This document shows, piece by piece, positions 1 through 9,739 of a stretch of 64,000 nucleotides of DNA (its first letter is position 1; each line of letters starts with the position of its first letter). The notes below the pieces were generated by a model. The model made no database searches. It was given only the letters and a program-made list of their open reading frames with translations, and had not been told where the DNA came from. A program made the translations under genes and the position numbers. The stretch comes from Pseudoalteromonas shioyasakiensis (GTDB lineage Bacteria; Pseudomonadota; Gammaproteobacteria; Enterobacterales; Alteromonadaceae): positions 2,066,001-2,130,000 of the forward strand of contig NZ_CP077770.1 in assembly GCF_019134595.1 (NCBI RefSeq). The letters are read 5' to 3'.

Positions 1-261
1 GTCTTGTTCCAAATCCAACCCTAATTCTCCATTACAGCGTTGACAAGTTACAGTTACATGTGTTGATAAGTTACCACTTATTACCACTAAACCTTGCTCG
101 TCAATTTTGCAATGAATCTTTACCGCTATTTCACCTGCTTCCTCCTGCACAACTTGCTCTAAACGAGAAAGTTTTTCAAGCGGGACAATACCGTCATACG
201 TTAAACGATGTTGAGCTGCTTTGCTGGGATGAAGAGTGATGGGAATTTTCACCTTTTGCAT
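1..261 (-). CDS. yceD: YceD family protein (partial, C-terminus outside window)
   Basis: Reading the complement from the ATG at 261 gives 87 codons beginning MQKVKIPITL, with a C-x-x-C pair near the cut end (TCQRC). This matches the YceD/DUF177 family, a small protein linked to 23S rRNA accumulation and usually encoded just before rpmF (ribosomal protein L32) and the fatty-acid genes. Only the N-terminal part is in the window. It is divergent from maf, as in many gammaproteobacteria. The family call rests on the N-terminal sequence and this neighbourhood. Confidence 0.8.
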   Translation of the reverse strand, partial: MQKVKIPITLHPSKAAQHRLTYDGIVPLEKLSRLEQVVQEEAGEIAVKIHCKIDEQGLVVISGNLSTHVTVTCQRCNGELGLDLEQD

Positions 262-402
262 AGGGGCTGCATCATATAGATAGTTAGTAAGTTAGTCAAA
301 GTAAAAAACCAATTTTGGTAGGTTTTTAACGATCTTCTGCTTTGTTTTCGGATTCATTGTGGCTTATCCTTGGCAAAATACAATTTTCATCCAGAATTTA
401 TT

Positions 403-999
403 ATGAAACCAACACTTATATTAGCGTCAAGCTCACCATTTAGACAGCAATTATTAACTAAGTTTAACTTACCTTTTCAAAGTTTTTCTCCAGATATCGA
501 TGAATCCCCTATCGCAGCTGAAAAGCCAGAACAATTAGTTGCTCGTTTAAGCGAACAAAAAGCCCGAGTTTCCAAACAACATTTTAGTGAAGGTTTGGTG
601 ATCGGCTCTGATCAGGTTGCAGTATTCAACGATACAATCTTAGGTAAACCTCATAATAAAGAGAATGCCATTAAGCAGCTATCATCGTTTAGTGGCCATA
701 CAGTGACCTTTTTAACGGGTTTAAGTGTATTTGATATACAAAGCGATAAAACAATTACCACCGTGGTGCCATTTGATGTGACATTTAAAAGCCTTACCCA
801 TGAGCAGATCGATGCTTATTGCGATGCTGAGCAGCCATACAACTGTGCAGGTAGCTTTAAAAGTGAAGGGTTAGGTATTTGTTTATTTGAAAAGCTCAGT
901 GGCGATGACCCCAATACATTGATAGGCCTGCCACTGATCACATTAACTAAAGTGTTGGCTGAGTTTGGTGTTGACGTGTTAGCGCTGCAAGGGGCGTAG
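403..999 (+). CDS. maf: Maf/YceF-like nucleotide pyrophosphatase
   Basis: 198-residue protein starting MKPTLILASSS. The ASSSPFR motif at residues 7-13 and the GSDQV motif in the middle are the substrate-binding and catalytic signatures of Maf house-cleaning pyrophosphatases; the YceF subgroup hydrolyses 7-methyl-GTP. A TTG start 33 bp upstream would add 11 residues before the usual Maf N-terminus, so the ATG at 403 is preferred. The 3' end overlaps the end of the convergent HAD gene by 53 bp. The position beside yceD supports the YceF subgroup; substrate specificity is inferred. Confidence 0.9.
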   Translation: MKPTLILASSSPFRQQLLTKFNLPFQSFSPDIDESPIAAEKPEQLVARLSEQKARVSKQHFSEGLVIGSDQVAVFNDTILGKPHNKENAIKQLSSFSGHTVTFLTGLSVFDIQSDKTITTVVPFDVTFKSLTHEQIDAYCDAEQPYNCAGSFKSEGLGICLFEKLSGDDPNTLIGLPLITLTKVLAEFGVDVLALQGA

Positions 1000-1639
1000 T
1001 TAAAACCTGCAAAAGTTGCTGGTATGAATCAACAACACATAACGGCGTATGTTGTTGTAACTGCGCCGGGCTATGAGCACCGAAACTCACTCCAATACAA
1101 GCAATACCTGCGGCATTGGCCATTGCCATATCAAGTTGGCTATCGCCAATCATCACAGCATCACCTTTTGCTATGCCCTGCTCGTGCAAAATTTGTTCAA
1201 GCATATCTGGAGATGGTTTCGACTCAGCATCATCTGAACATTTTACATTCACAAAGTACTGCCCAAGGCCTGACTCGTTAAGAAGCCTAACGATACCTTC
1301 ACGTCCTTTACCGGTAGCCACAGCCAATTGCATACCTGCATCGCTTAACTGCTTTAAAACGGATTCTACATCTTTAAATAAAGGTGTAGGTGTAACGTCT
1401 AACTCACGGTACTGAGCTTTGTAACCTGCAACCAGTTCGTTGTTTAAATGTAAATGCGCCGGAAAAAGCACTTCAGTGGCTTTTGCCAGCGACAAACCAA
1501 TAACGTCTTTGGCTTGTTGCTCTGTTGGAACAGGAATACCTAAGTGTCGCGCAGTGTTTCGCAGGCAGGTGACAATTTTTGGCACAGAGTCCATCACTGT
1601 GCCATCCCAATCAAAAATAACCAGCTTAAACTTGTTCAT
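947..1639 (-). CDS. HAD-superfamily phosphatase (phosphoglycolate-phosphatase-like)
   Basis: 230-residue cytoplasmic HAD hydrolase. Motif I is FDWDGT (residues 9-14, nucleophile Asp10 and acid Asp12); motif II is the ATGK stretch; motif IV is GDSQLD, with a Lys in KPSPD before it. The helical cap between motifs I and II is that of subclass IA. The ATG at 1639 overlaps the end of rluC by 14 bp, so the two are probably co-transcribed and translationally coupled. A homologue in this position is usual beside rluC in Alteromonadales. The substrate cannot be told from sequence. Confidence 0.88.
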   Translation of the reverse strand: MNKFKLVIFDWDGTVMDSVPKIVTCLRNTARHLGIPVPTEQQAKDVIGLSLAKATEVLFPAHLHLNNELVAGYKAQYRELDVTPTPLFKDVESVLKQLSDAGMQLAVATGKGREGIVRLLNESGLGQYFVNVKCSDDAESKPSPDMLEQILHEQGIAKGDAVMIGDSQLDMAMANAAGIACIGVSFGAHSPAQLQQHTPLCVVDSYQQLLQVLTTPLAALTRQHQTQPTL

Positions 1640-2594
1640 TATCGGCACGTAGCTTTTTGATACAGTTTTGAAGTGCATTATCGAGTGGTGCCTCAACATG
1701 CATAGTTGTTTCGTTTTTAGGGTGCATAAAACGTAAATCGTGGGCATGTAAAAACAAACGATTTAAACCAGTCAGCTTATTAACGTATTGATCAAACTCT
1801 GCCACACCGTATTTATCATCACACGCAATAGGGTGACCTTTACATTGCGTATGCACACGAATTTGGTGAGTACGCCCTGTTACCGGCGACGCTTGCACTA
1901 ATGAGCACTCAGCATATCGCTCCAGCACACGAAAACGTGTGTGCGATGGTTTACCTTCGTTATTATCAACACGAACCACACGCTCACCAGATTTCAAGGT
2001 GTTTTTACGAAGTCCTTCGGTAACGTTTTTCGTTTTAGAATCCCATTGACCATCAACTAATGCCCAATAGTTTTTCTCCATGGTTTTTTCACGTAACTGT
2101 TTGTGTAAATCAGTTAACACTGAACGACGTTTAGAAATAAGCAAACAACCTGATGTGTCACGGTCTAGGCGGTGTACAAGCTCTAAACTACGCTCTTCAG
2201 GGCGAAGTACGCGAAGCGCTTCGATTAAGCCATAACTTAGGCCACTGCCACCATGCACAGCCATACCCGAAGGCTTGTTGATCACCATTAAATACTTGTC
2301 TTCAAACAAAATGGCGCTTTCAAGCTGTTTTACTTTATCGAGTTTTTTTGGCACAAACTCTTCTTTTTCGGCCACTTTAATAGGTGGAATACGAACCACA
2401 TCATTAAGTTGTAGTTTATAAACAGGTTTTATGCGTTTTTTATTTACTCGCACTTCGCCTTTACGAAGGATTTTATAAACTGCACTTTTAGGCACACCTT
2501 TTAGGTGAGTAATAAGAAAGTTATCAATACGTTGACCTAGATGGTCTTCACCTATGGTAACAAACGAAACTTGTAAGCCGGTTTTTTCTGACAT
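1626..2594 (-). CDS. rluC: 23S rRNA pseudouridine synthase RluC
   Basis: 322 residues: an N-terminal S4 RNA-binding domain (about 17-75) followed by the RsuA/RluA catalytic domain with HRLDRDTSG at 141-149, giving catalytic Asp144. RluC makes pseudouridine 955, 2504 and 2580 in E. coli 23S rRNA. Divergence from rne is the classical rne-rluC arrangement and favours RluC over RluD or RluA. Length is normal for the family. Confidence 0.95.
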   Translation of the reverse strand: MSEKTGLQVSFVTIGEDHLGQRIDNFLITHLKGVPKSAVYKILRKGEVRVNKKRIKPVYKLQLNDVVRIPPIKVAEKEEFVPKKLDKVKQLESAILFEDKYLMVINKPSGMAVHGGSGLSYGLIEALRVLRPEERSLELVHRLDRDTSGCLLISKRRSVLTDLHKQLREKTMEKNYWALVDGQWDSKTKNVTEGLRKNTLKSGERVVRVDNNEGKPSHTRFRVLERYAECSLVQASPVTGRTHQIRVHTQCKGHPIACDDKYGVAEFDQYVNKLTGLNRLFLHAHDLRFMHPKNETTMHVEAPLDNALQNCIKKLRADNEQV

Positions 2595-3213
2595 TGCCTA
2601 ATCACTGATTTAAGTAAATAATTTAGTTGCTAACGCGACGGTAATAGTGGGATAATCACCGTCGCGAACATAAAGTTTGCAAGTAACAACGGTGCTTTTA
2701 TCACATTAATACATTCGTGAAGCATATTCTGGGTTGCCGATCATACAGATCCGCGCTAAGTTTTCCAAAGCTTTTATAATTACCCAGCCAACACGAGCGT
2801 TCAATTATCGGCGATGCGCGTAATATATTGCCTGAATAATTTGAGCACGAATGTTGATTAATGAACATAAAAAGCAATTGAACAAGATAAATTGACTGAT
2901 AGTGACGACGTAGCAACGTCATTCAGAAGCAGCTGTTGTAGCAAGACATTGAATAAAAATTTGAACATGGTCGACTTCGGGACAAAACTCGTAAATTAAA
3001 ACCGCAGAATTGGCGGCAGTTTTGACACCTATAAGAATTTAATAACGTGACAACATGTTATTGTCAGCCACACTTAGTGATGCTCAATGTAAGCTAACAA
3101 CCTCAGGTTTTGACTTTACCCAGTCGTGAGACTGCACAAAAACAACCGTCAGAAACCACTGAACAGACGATTTTATATCGTCATGTCAGCGACAGAATTA
3201 GTAGAGTAACAAT
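2595..3213. promoter_or_regulatory. rluC/rne divergent intergenic region, probable long rne leader
   Basis: 619 bp without a convincing gene between two divergent genes. In enterobacteria the rne mRNA has a long 5' leader through which RNase E controls its own message; a similar long leader is inferred here. A 9-bp perfect inverted repeat lies at 2634-2642 and 2658-2666 (CGCGACGGT / ACCGTCGCG, 15-nt loop), close to the rluC start. A 73-codon minus-strand reading frame inside has no family resemblance and is not called. Confidence 0.5.
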
Positions 3214-6200
3214 ATGAAACGTATGCTAATCAATGCGACGCAGCAAGAAGAAATGCGCGTTGCACTGGTTGATGGCCAGCGCCTGTATGATTTAGACATA
3301 GAGAGCCCAGGTCACGAACAAAAAAAAGCAAATATTTACAAGGGTAAAATTACCCGTATCGAACCGTCATTAGAAGCTGCCTTTGTTGATTATGGCGCTG
3401 AAAGACACGGTTTCCTTCCTCTTAAAGAAATAGCTCGCACCTACTTCCCACAAGGCTATACATTCCAAGGTCGTCCAAATATCCGTGACGTGATCAAAGA
3501 AGGCCAAGAAGTCATTGTGCAAGTTGATAAAGAAGAGCGTGGCCAAAAAGGCGCTGCGTTAACGACTTTTATCAGCGTTGCAGGTAGCTATTTAGTACTT
3601 ATGCCTAACAACCCTCGTGCCGGTGGTATTTCTCGCCGTATCGAAGGTGATGAGCGTACTGAACTTAAAGAAGCACTAAGCCGTTTAGAACTACCTAAAG
3701 GTATGGGCTTAATTGTTCGTACTGCAGGTGTTGGTAAATCATTTGAAGAACTAGAGTACGACTTAAAAGCACTACTAGTGCATTGGCAAGCAATTCAGCA
3801 AGCTGCTGATAGCGGCCCTGCTCCGTTCTTAATTCACCAAGAAAGTAACGTAATTTTCCGCGCAATCCGTGACTATTTACGTCGTGATATTGGTGAGATT
3901 TTAATTGATAAAGCACGTGTATTTGAAGAAGCGAAAGCCCATATTGAGCGTTTTCGTCCAGATTTCATGAGCCGCGTTAAGCTTTATCAGGGCGATGTAC
4001 CACTGTTCACCCACTACCAAATTGAAAGCCAAATTGAGTCAGCTTTCCAACGTGAAGTTCGCTTACCATCAGGTGGTTCAATTGTAATTGACCCAACTGA
4101 AGCGCTTACGTCTATCGATATCAACTCATCTAAAGCCACTAAAGGCGGTGATATCGAAGAAACAGCACTTAATACTAACTTAGAAGCAGCAGACGAAATT
4201 GCCCGTCAATTACGTTTACGTGACTTAGGTGGTCTTATTGTTATCGACTTCATCGATATGACACCACCACGCCACCAACGCGAAGTAGAGAATCGTTTAA
4301 AAGACGCTGCTCGCCCAGACCGCGCACGTGTACAGATTGGTAAGATCTCACGCTTTGGTCTACTTGAAATGTCTCGTCAGCGCTTACGCCCTTCATTAGG
4401 TGAAGCAAGCCAAGGCCCATGTCCTCGTTGTAATGGCCAAGGTACGATTCGTTCTAACGAATCAATTGCATTGTCTATCCTTCGTTTAATCGAAGAAGAA
4501 GCAATCAAAGACAACACATCACAAGTAAATGCACAAGTGCCTGTGGCTGTTGCCGCTTACCTATTAAACGAAAAACGTCGTAGTGTTCAACGCATCGAAA
4601 AGCGCCATAACGTTGATGTTGTGATCATTCCTAATCAACACATGGAAACGCCACATTACGAAGTAGTTCGCTTACGTAAAGACGAAACAATCGAAACAGT
4701 AAGCTACGAGCAAGTTGTTGCTCCTGAGCCAGAAGCATTTGAAATGGCTAAAGCGCCTTCAGCACCAGTTCGTGAAGAGCCGGTTCTTAAAGGTGTTGTT
4801 ATGCCTACGACACCTGCTCCTCAAGCTGCAGCACCAAAAGTTGAGCAAACAACGCCTGAGGCTAAAAAGTCTGAAGGTGGTTTATTTGCGGCAATTGGTA
4901 AGTTCTTCAAGTCGTTATTTAGCAATGCCGAAGAAGAAACTGAAAAAGAGCAAGAAGAGAAAAAAGCAGCACAAAGACGTAGCAATAATCGTCGCAATAA
5001 CGACAACCGTCGCCGCAGCAACAATCAACGCCGTCGCAACTCGCGCAATAAGCGCCCTGATGATGCACAAGCTAAAGAAGAAAATACAAATGCTTCGAAT
5101 AAGCCTGAGCAAAAAGAAGGTAACGAGAATCGCAACAAACGTCGCCGTAACTCTAACAACAGAAAACGTAATGAAAAACGTACTGATGATGTAGAGCAAA
5201 CAAATAAAGACACTGCACCAGAGACTAAGTCTGAGCAACCTAAGGAAACTAAACCTAAGGTTCGTCGTCAACGCCGTAACTTACGCAAAAAAGTTCGCGT
5301 AGCAGACGAAAGCGCAGATGAAGCTAATACAGTACAAACTACTGAAACAACTGAGCAAGCACCTAAAGCTGAAAAACCAGCTAAGCCTGCAAAAGAAAAG
5401 GTAGCAGTTGAGACAGAACAAGCAGAACAGCCGGTTGCTGAAAAGCAAGTACCTGCAGAACCTGTAAAAGCTGACGCTGAGCCTAAAAAAGCAGAGCAAA
5501 CTGAATCTGCAGTTGAAACAGCAACTGATGAAGACCAAGCTCAACCACGTACACGCTCTCGTCGTTCACCACGTCATTTACGTGCAGCAGGCCAACGTCG
5601 CCGTCGCCCTGAGCATGATGAAAAATCAAGTGATGACAAAGCTGATGCGCCAGCATTTATTCCAGTTGCCGACCAAGCTGCTGCTGAATATGAAGCTGAG
5701 CTAAAAGCGAAACAAGCTCAAACTGAAGAACCAGTTAAAACTGAACAGCCAGCTCAAGCTGAAGAAACAGTGAAAACTGAAGAACCAGTGAAAACTGATG
5801 AACCAGTGCAAGCTGAAGAACCAGTTAAAGCTGAAGAGCCAGTTAAAACTGAAGAACCAGTACAAGCTGAAGAACCAGTACAAGCTGAAGAACCAGCACA
5901 AGCTGAAGAGCCAGTTAAAGCTGAAGAACCAGTTCAAGCTGAAGAACCAGTGCAAGCTGAAGAACCAGTAAAAGCTGAAGAACCAGTTCAAGCTGAAGAA
6001 CCAGTAAAAGCTGAAGAACCAGTAAAAGCTGAAGAACCAGTTCAAGCTGAGGAACCAGTGAAAGCTGAGGAACCAGTGAAAGCTGAAGAACCAGTAAAAG
6101 CTGAAGAGCCAGTGAAAGCTGAGGAACCAGTAAAAGCTGAAGAACCTGCTAAAAATGAAAAAACTGTTTTAGTAAAAGGTTCAGCAAGCGCTGCAATGGC

Positions 6201-6360
6201 AAAACCTACGCCAGTAGCTGACAGTGAGCCAGAGCCAACACCAGCGGCTATGGCACATGATAAGCGTGTAGCTATTCCAGATAGCGGCCTTCGTGCGGGT
6301 TCAATTAAACCTGCTGGCAGAGCCCGTGCTGATATGGCAAAAACCTTAGCGGCTGAATAA
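3214..6360 (+). CDS. rne: Ribonuclease E with a 24-unit repeat in its C-terminal half
   Basis: 1048 residues. The N-terminal half is canonical: S1 domain (about 35-125), DNase I-like catalytic core with Asp residues in SIDINS and IDFIDMT, and the zinc-link CPRCNGQG (Cys403 and Cys406) that joins subunits in the tetramer. The disordered C-terminal half has a short hydrophobic/amphipathic segment ([14 protein letters not shown], membrane anchor), Arg-rich RNA-binding stretches, then the acidic repeats at 5725-6156, and a conserved tail ending in [14 protein letters not shown]. It initiates mRNA decay and rRNA/tRNA processing and scaffolds the degradosome. A strong terminator follows. Confidence 0.97.
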   Translation: MKRMLINATQQEEMRVALVDGQRLYDLDIESPGHEQKKANIYKGKITRIEPSLEAAFVDYGAERHGFLPLKEIARTYFPQGYTFQGRPNIRDVIKEGQEVIVQVDKEERGQKGAALTTFISVAGSYLVLMPNNPRAGGISRRIEGDERTELKEALSRLELPKGMGLIVRTAGVGKSFEELEYDLKALLVHWQAIQQAADSGPAPFLIHQESNVIFRAIRDYLRRDIGEILIDKARVFEEAKAHIERFRPDFMSRVKLYQGDVPLFTHYQIESQIESAFQREVRLPSGGSIVIDPTEALTSIDINSSKATKGGDIEETALNTNLEAADEIARQLRLRDLGGLIVIDFIDMTPPRHQREVENRLKDAARPDRARVQIGKISRFGLLEMSRQRLRPSLGEASQGPCPRCNGQGTIRSNESIALSILRLIEEEAIKDNTSQVNAQVPVAVAAYLLNEKRRSVQRIEKRHNVDVVIIPNQHMETPHYEVVRLRKDETIETVSYEQVVAPEPEAFEMAKAPSAPVREEPVLKGVVMPTTPAPQAAAPKVEQTTPEAKKSEGGLFAAIGKFFKSLFSNAEEETEKEQEEKKAAQRRSNNRRNNDNRRRSNNQRRRNSRNKRPDDAQAKEENTNASNKPEQKEGNENRNKRRRNSNNRKRNEKRTDDVEQTNKDTAPETKSEQPKETKPKVRRQRRNLRKKVRVADESADEANTVQTTETTEQAPKAEKPAKPAKEKVAVETEQAEQPVAEKQVPAEPVKADAEPKKAEQTESAVETATDEDQAQPRTRSRRSPRHLRAAGQRRRRPEHDEKSSDDKADAPAFIPVADQAAAEYEAELKAKQAQTEEPVKTEQPAQAEETVKTEEPVKTDEPVQAEEPVKAEEPVKTEEPVQAEEPVQAEEPAQAEEPVKAEEPVQAEEPVQAEEPVKAEEPVQAEEPVKAEEPVKAEEPVQAEEPVKAEEPVKAEEPVKAEEPVKAEEPVKAEEPAKNEKTVLVKGSASAAMAKPTPVADSEPEPTPAAMAHDKRVAIPDSGLRAGSIKPAGRARADMAKTLAAE
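5725..6156 (+). repeat. 24 tandem 18-bp units within rne
   Basis: Twenty-four consecutive 18-bp units encode six-residue repeats of consensus E-E-P-V-(K/Q)-A. Early units are more diverged ([18 protein letters not shown]) and the last nine or so are nearly identical at DNA level, suggesting recent expansion by slippage or unequal recombination. The product is acidic/proline-rich and should be extended. Confidence 0.95.
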
Positions 6361-6373
6361 TTTAGTCGCTTAA

Positions 6374-6406
6374 TAAAAAAGCCGCGTTTATAACGCGGCT
6401 TTTTTG
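6374..6406 (+). terminator. Rho-independent terminator of rne
   Basis: GC-rich hairpin AGCCGCGTT / AACGCGGCT with a very short loop, flanked by an A-run on the left and a T-run on the right, 14 bp after the rne stop. It can also serve the convergent PhzF-like gene. Confidence 0.92.
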
Positions 6407-6418
6407 TGTGTGATGCTT

Positions 6419-7285
6419 TTAGATAACAAGCTGTTGAGTACCTAGGTGATTGGCATAGCCGCCTACAAGAACCTTATAAACCCCCTGCTGATCCGAAAAT
6501 ACACTGGCAGAAATATGTGAACTGCACCCCATTGCTCGGCCTTGTTCAAACTTGAAATGGTTTTCTTGCTGTACAAATACATGTTTTGATAAATAGCATG
6601 CAAGCGCGCCACTGGCGCTACCGGTTGCTGACTCTTCGGGTATACCAACCAAAGGCGCAAAGTTACGACAACTTGCGGTCAGCTCACTTCGCTCTTCACA
6701 TAATTCAAAGGCATGCACACCAATCACGTTATGCTGTTGGCAGAACTCGCTAAGCGCCACTTCATCGATAGTGATTTTATCTAAGTAGCCATTCGGCACA
6801 GCGACTATAATATCTGGTAAGCCTGTAGTTATTACATCGATTGGCAAGCCTGTTTCTGCCAGCGTTGTTTTATCAAGCCCTAATAAGTCTGCAAGGTCGT
6901 CATAAGCAAAGTTGCCTAGGTATTTTGGCAAGGCTTGCTCCATGGTAACTTGACCGTCTTCGGCAATTGTTACGCCTAACAAGCCCGCTTTTGTTCGCTG
7001 AGTGTAATAACCAGGTTTTAATAACCCTTGTTCGAAGAGCGTAGCAAACACCGCAAGTGTTGCATGGCCACAAAAATCAACTTCTTCGGTTGTCGTAAAA
7101 AATGACACAGCAAAGTCAACTTGATGATCTTGTGCCACAAACGCGGTTTCTGAAAAACCAATTTCTTTTGCAATCGTCAGTTTTTCTGCGTTTGTGAGTT
7201 TATCTGCATTCAACACGACACCTGCTGGGTTGCCGCCTGTATTATTTGCACTAAACGAGTTAACTAAAAATGCGGTTATTGTCAT
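6419..7285 (-). CDS. PhzF family isomerase-like protein
   Basis: 288 residues with the PhzF/DapF-like fold signatures: GNPAGVV near the N-terminus (about 19-25), a catalytic Glu context in IGFSETAFV, DFCGHATLA in the middle and GSASGALACYL near the C-terminus. PhzF isomerises an intermediate of phenazine synthesis, but most homologues outside phenazine clusters have unknown substrates and no phenazine genes are seen here. Its ATG overlaps the stop codon of the upstream acetyltransferase (TAATG), so it is the last gene of a tightly coupled three-gene operon. Confidence 0.88.
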   Translation of the reverse strand: MTITAFLVNSFSANNTGGNPAGVVLNADKLTNAEKLTIAKEIGFSETAFVAQDHQVDFAVSFFTTTEEVDFCGHATLAVFATLFEQGLLKPGYYTQRTKAGLLGVTIAEDGQVTMEQALPKYLGNFAYDDLADLLGLDKTTLAETGLPIDVITTGLPDIIVAVPNGYLDKITIDEVALSEFCQQHNVIGVHAFELCEERSELTASCRNFAPLVGIPEESATGSASGALACYLSKHVFVQQENHFKFEQGRAMGCSSHISASVFSDQQGVYKVLVGGYANHLGTQQLVI

Positions 7286-7797
7286 TATTGTATGCCTTGG
7301 TTTAAGTTAAATTCATAAAACGACATGCCATTTTCCTTAGATGCTTTTTCTTCAAAAGCCAACTTTTTTAAAAGCTTAATCGATGGTGTATTTGACTCAT
7401 CAACACCAGCAATGAGCTTTTGCCACTGTGACTGAGTACCAGCGAGGTTTATAAACCCCTGCAACAACTCAAATGCAAGGCCTTGCCCCCAGTACTGCTC
7501 AGCTAATAAATAACCTATATGAGCATCATGGTTTTCGGTATATATAAATAAAAGCCCAACAACGTCTTGATGTTGAGATTGCAGCATTAATAAGCGGCAC
7601 TCGTTAAGCATGTTAGCCAACCACTTTTCTGCAGCTGCAATAGAGTCTATCCCCTGAAAATAACCCGGTAAATTCGCAACTACAGCGGGAGTTAATATCG
7701 CAGGTAAAGCGTTAACTAAAGTAGTTCGCTTTGACTTTGCTGCATTAGAATTTATTTCAATGACGTTGAGTCTCGGTGTATTAAACGAAAGAGCCAT
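7285..7797 (-). CDS. GNAT family N-acetyltransferase (RimJ/RimL-like)
   Basis: 170 residues. The region HIGYLLAEQYWGQGLAFELL carries the acetyl-CoA pyrophosphate-binding motif of GNAT enzymes (Q/R-x-x-G-x-G/A equivalent), and the C-terminal N-x-x-S-x-x-L-L-x-K-L-x-F motif is typical of RimJ/RimL-like members. The start codon abuts the stop of the DUF3291 gene and the stop overlaps the next start. The acceptor is unknown. Confidence 0.85.
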   Translation of the reverse strand: MALSFNTPRLNVIEINSNAAKSKRTTLVNALPAILTPAVVANLPGYFQGIDSIAAAEKWLANMLNECRLLMLQSQHQDVVGLLFIYTENHDAHIGYLLAEQYWGQGLAFELLQGFINLAGTQSQWQKLIAGVDESNTPSIKLLKKLAFEEKASKENGMSFYEFNLNQGIQ

Positions 7798-8247
7798 TTA
7801 ACCTCTTAGATCTTCAGCCGTAAAATTACTTTTAAATGTAAAAGCATGAGGAGTGTCGCCGTTTTCTCGCAGATATTGCAACCTCTCTAATGCCTCTTGA
7901 GGGGTTGGAACATGGTTATCTTCAATCCACCATAAAACATAGCTATCTTCTGCTAAGCGATGAAACCATTCACCTTTTCTGCGCATAAAATCTCTGTGAT
8001 GAGTGCGAAACATAAAGTTTTTAAGATCTTCAACGCTTTCCCATACAGACATATTGATAATCATATTCGGATCATCAAACAATTTAATATTAGTGGCATC
8101 GCCTGATTCGTCTTTTAAACGCCATACAAAACCAACACTGTTTTCAGCAACGCCATTTATTAAATCGAGATTATCGACAAAATCTTTTATCTCAGGGGCA
8201 TCCAATGGGTATTTAGCAAGAGCGATATTCAGTTGGGCAAGTTTCAT
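7798..8247 (-). CDS. DUF3291 domain protein
   Basis: 149 residues, no signal peptide. It resembles the DUF3291 family (ferredoxin-like dimeric alpha-beta barrel fold) through the N-terminal LAQLNIA, the central NMSVWESVEDLKNFMFRTHH stretch and the W-W-I motif after it. The biochemical role is unknown; the fold is shared with small monooxygenases and heme-binding proteins. It is the first gene of the operon DUF3291 - GNAT - PhzF with no intergenic space. Confidence 0.8.
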   Translation of the reverse strand: MKLAQLNIALAKYPLDAPEIKDFVDNLDLINGVAENSVGFVWRLKDESGDATNIKLFDDPNMIINMSVWESVEDLKNFMFRTHHRDFMRRKGEWFHRLAEDSYVLWWIEDNHVPTPQEALERLQYLRENGDTPHAFTFKSNFTAEDLRG

Positions 8248-8364
8248 TTATGACTCTCCTTAGCCATCGGGGAAGTTTGTACCTTGAGTGTATTAAAACT
8301 AAGCGATATAGCAATAGCAACATCATTGATATTAGTTAAATTCACCTAATACAATTGTTTCTGA

Positions 8365-8391
8365 ACTAAAAAGCCCAGCAAGTGCTGGGCT
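8365..8391 (-). terminator. Terminator of yejK
   Basis: Perfect 9-bp stem AGCCCAGCA / TGCTGGGCT (8372-8391, 2-nt loop as written), followed on the minus strand by a T-run. It lies about 50 bp beyond the yejK stop. Confidence 0.85.
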
Positions 8392-8441
8392 ATAAACTGT
8401 TATCTATCAGCTTATTACTTAAAACTTTAAGCTGAGCCAAA

Positions 8442-9458
8442 TTAACTTTCGTCTTGCTCCATAAAGCGCTGAAGCTGGTCTTTAAGATTAGGTGGAATAC
8501 CTTTAATCACCAGTGTATCGGTTGCTTCGTTGTACATTACGCGCTCACCTAAGTGTTTACGTTCAAAGCTCACGCTAACACCGCCACCCATGCCTGAGAA
8601 CTTCACCATGCTAGTGACTGTTTTCTTATCAACAGGGAACGACTCTTCTAAGTCATAGCTTTGCTCTTGGCAGAAGCTTTCAAATGGGCTGTCGTCATTT
8701 TTCGATAAGGTTGCAGAAAGCTCTTTAACGTTGGCATCTTCACCTGTCGTTACGCAATCATTACAGTAATCAAAAACTTGCTTACGTAGCTCGTCTTTTT
8801 CTGACTTGTCGTATTGTTGCTCAGATAAATAGTCTTCTACAGCACTAAGCATAACTTGGCTTTGCTGTTTAGGATCAATGCCCTCTTCGCAGCCTAAAAA
8901 GTCTAAAAAGAAGTCAGCCACTTTACGACCGGCACGACCTTTAATAAACGACACATAGCGGTTATCTTCTGGTTGTGTATCCCACGCAGTTAAATCGACA
9001 CGTGCAGCTAGTTGCATACGCGAAATATCTAAGTGACGTGATGACGCTAAATCTAGCTCAGAAGTAATTGAGTAATGCTCTTTAATATTGATCATCGCAA
9101 TTAACAAGAAGTCGCTTGCAACATACTGATAATGGCAAAAAACTAAATAGCCTGTTTCGTTAAAGGCATATTTATTTAACTCTTCTTTTAGTACGTTCGT
9201 TGCTTGCTCTGTCATGTGCCAAAAGCCAAGCTCGTCGTTACGGTAGCTTTGCATAGCCGAAGCAACAATGCTGTTTTTCTCGCCGCTAAATGCACAGTAG
9301 CCTTTACCAGGCTTACCATTATATGCATGGTGTAGCTGCTCTATAAAAACGGCTACTTTATCGTTAACAACCATCTCATCATTGCGTAAATGAATATCTG
9401 TATCGTCATCTTTTTTGTCTACATAATGAACGACTAATTTTTTAACATCTATTGTCAT
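8442..9458 (-). CDS. yejK: Nucleoid-associated protein YejK
   Basis: 338 residues, full length for the YejK/NdpA family (PF04245): MTIDVKKLVVHYV start, central FIKGRAGRKVADFFLDFLG, and C-terminal PPNLKDQLQR. The family is nucleoid-associated in E. coli; its precise function is unsettled. It diverges from yejL and the yejM-like gene, the standard yejK-yejL-yejM arrangement. Confidence 0.93.
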   Translation of the reverse strand: MTIDVKKLVVHYVDKKDDDTDIHLRNDEMVVNDKVAVFIEQLHHAYNGKPGKGYCAFSGEKNSIVASAMQSYRNDELGFWHMTEQATNVLKEELNKYAFNETGYLVFCHYQYVASDFLLIAMINIKEHYSITSELDLASSRHLDISRMQLAARVDLTAWDTQPEDNRYVSFIKGRAGRKVADFFLDFLGCEEGIDPKQQSQVMLSAVEDYLSEQQYDKSEKDELRKQVFDYCNDCVTTGEDANVKELSATLSKNDDSPFESFCQEQSYDLEESFPVDKKTVTSMVKFSGMGGGVSVSFERKHLGERVMYNEATDTLVIKGIPPNLKDQLQRFMEQDES

Positions 9459-9521
9459 CTTTGTTTTTCACGCCTCTGGTGTTAAAATACGGGAATATAA
9501 CTCTTTTTATCGAACCAACTG

Positions 9522-9734
9522 ATGCCTATCATATCAAAATATTCTAATGAGCAAGTAGAACAAATCGTTGATCAGCTGATTGATGTACTAACAGAGCACA
9601 AAGCGCCTGTTGATTTAAGCCTTATGTGTTTAGGAAATTCTATCACGCATATTTTAAAAGAGCATGTACCATCAGAGAAAAGACAATCTGTTGCCGACAA
9701 CTTTGCCAAAGCATTAGCACAGTCGGTTAAATAA
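9522..9734 (+). CDS. yejL: YejL family protein (DUF1414)
   Basis: 70-residue cytoplasmic protein beginning MPIISKYSNEQVEQI, the usual length and start of the YejL/UPF0352 family. Small helical dimer of unknown function. It lies 63 bp from yejK on the opposite strand and only 5 bp before the yejM-like gene, so the two plus-strand genes are probably one transcript. Confidence 0.93.
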   Translation: MPIISKYSNEQVEQIVDQLIDVLTEHKAPVDLSLMCLGNSITHILKEHVPSEKRQSVADNFAKALAQSVK

Positions 9735-9739
9735 GATTT

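Noticed and set aside
2701..2922. Minus-strand frame of 73 codons in the rne leader
   Set aside because: No ribosome site, no protein-like composition; the region is better explained as a leader.
5701..6045. Minus-strand open frame of ~114 codons across the rne repeat
   Set aside because: A low-complexity shadow (repeating F-F-S-L/F-Y/N-W) created by the 18-bp repeat of rne; no start signal.
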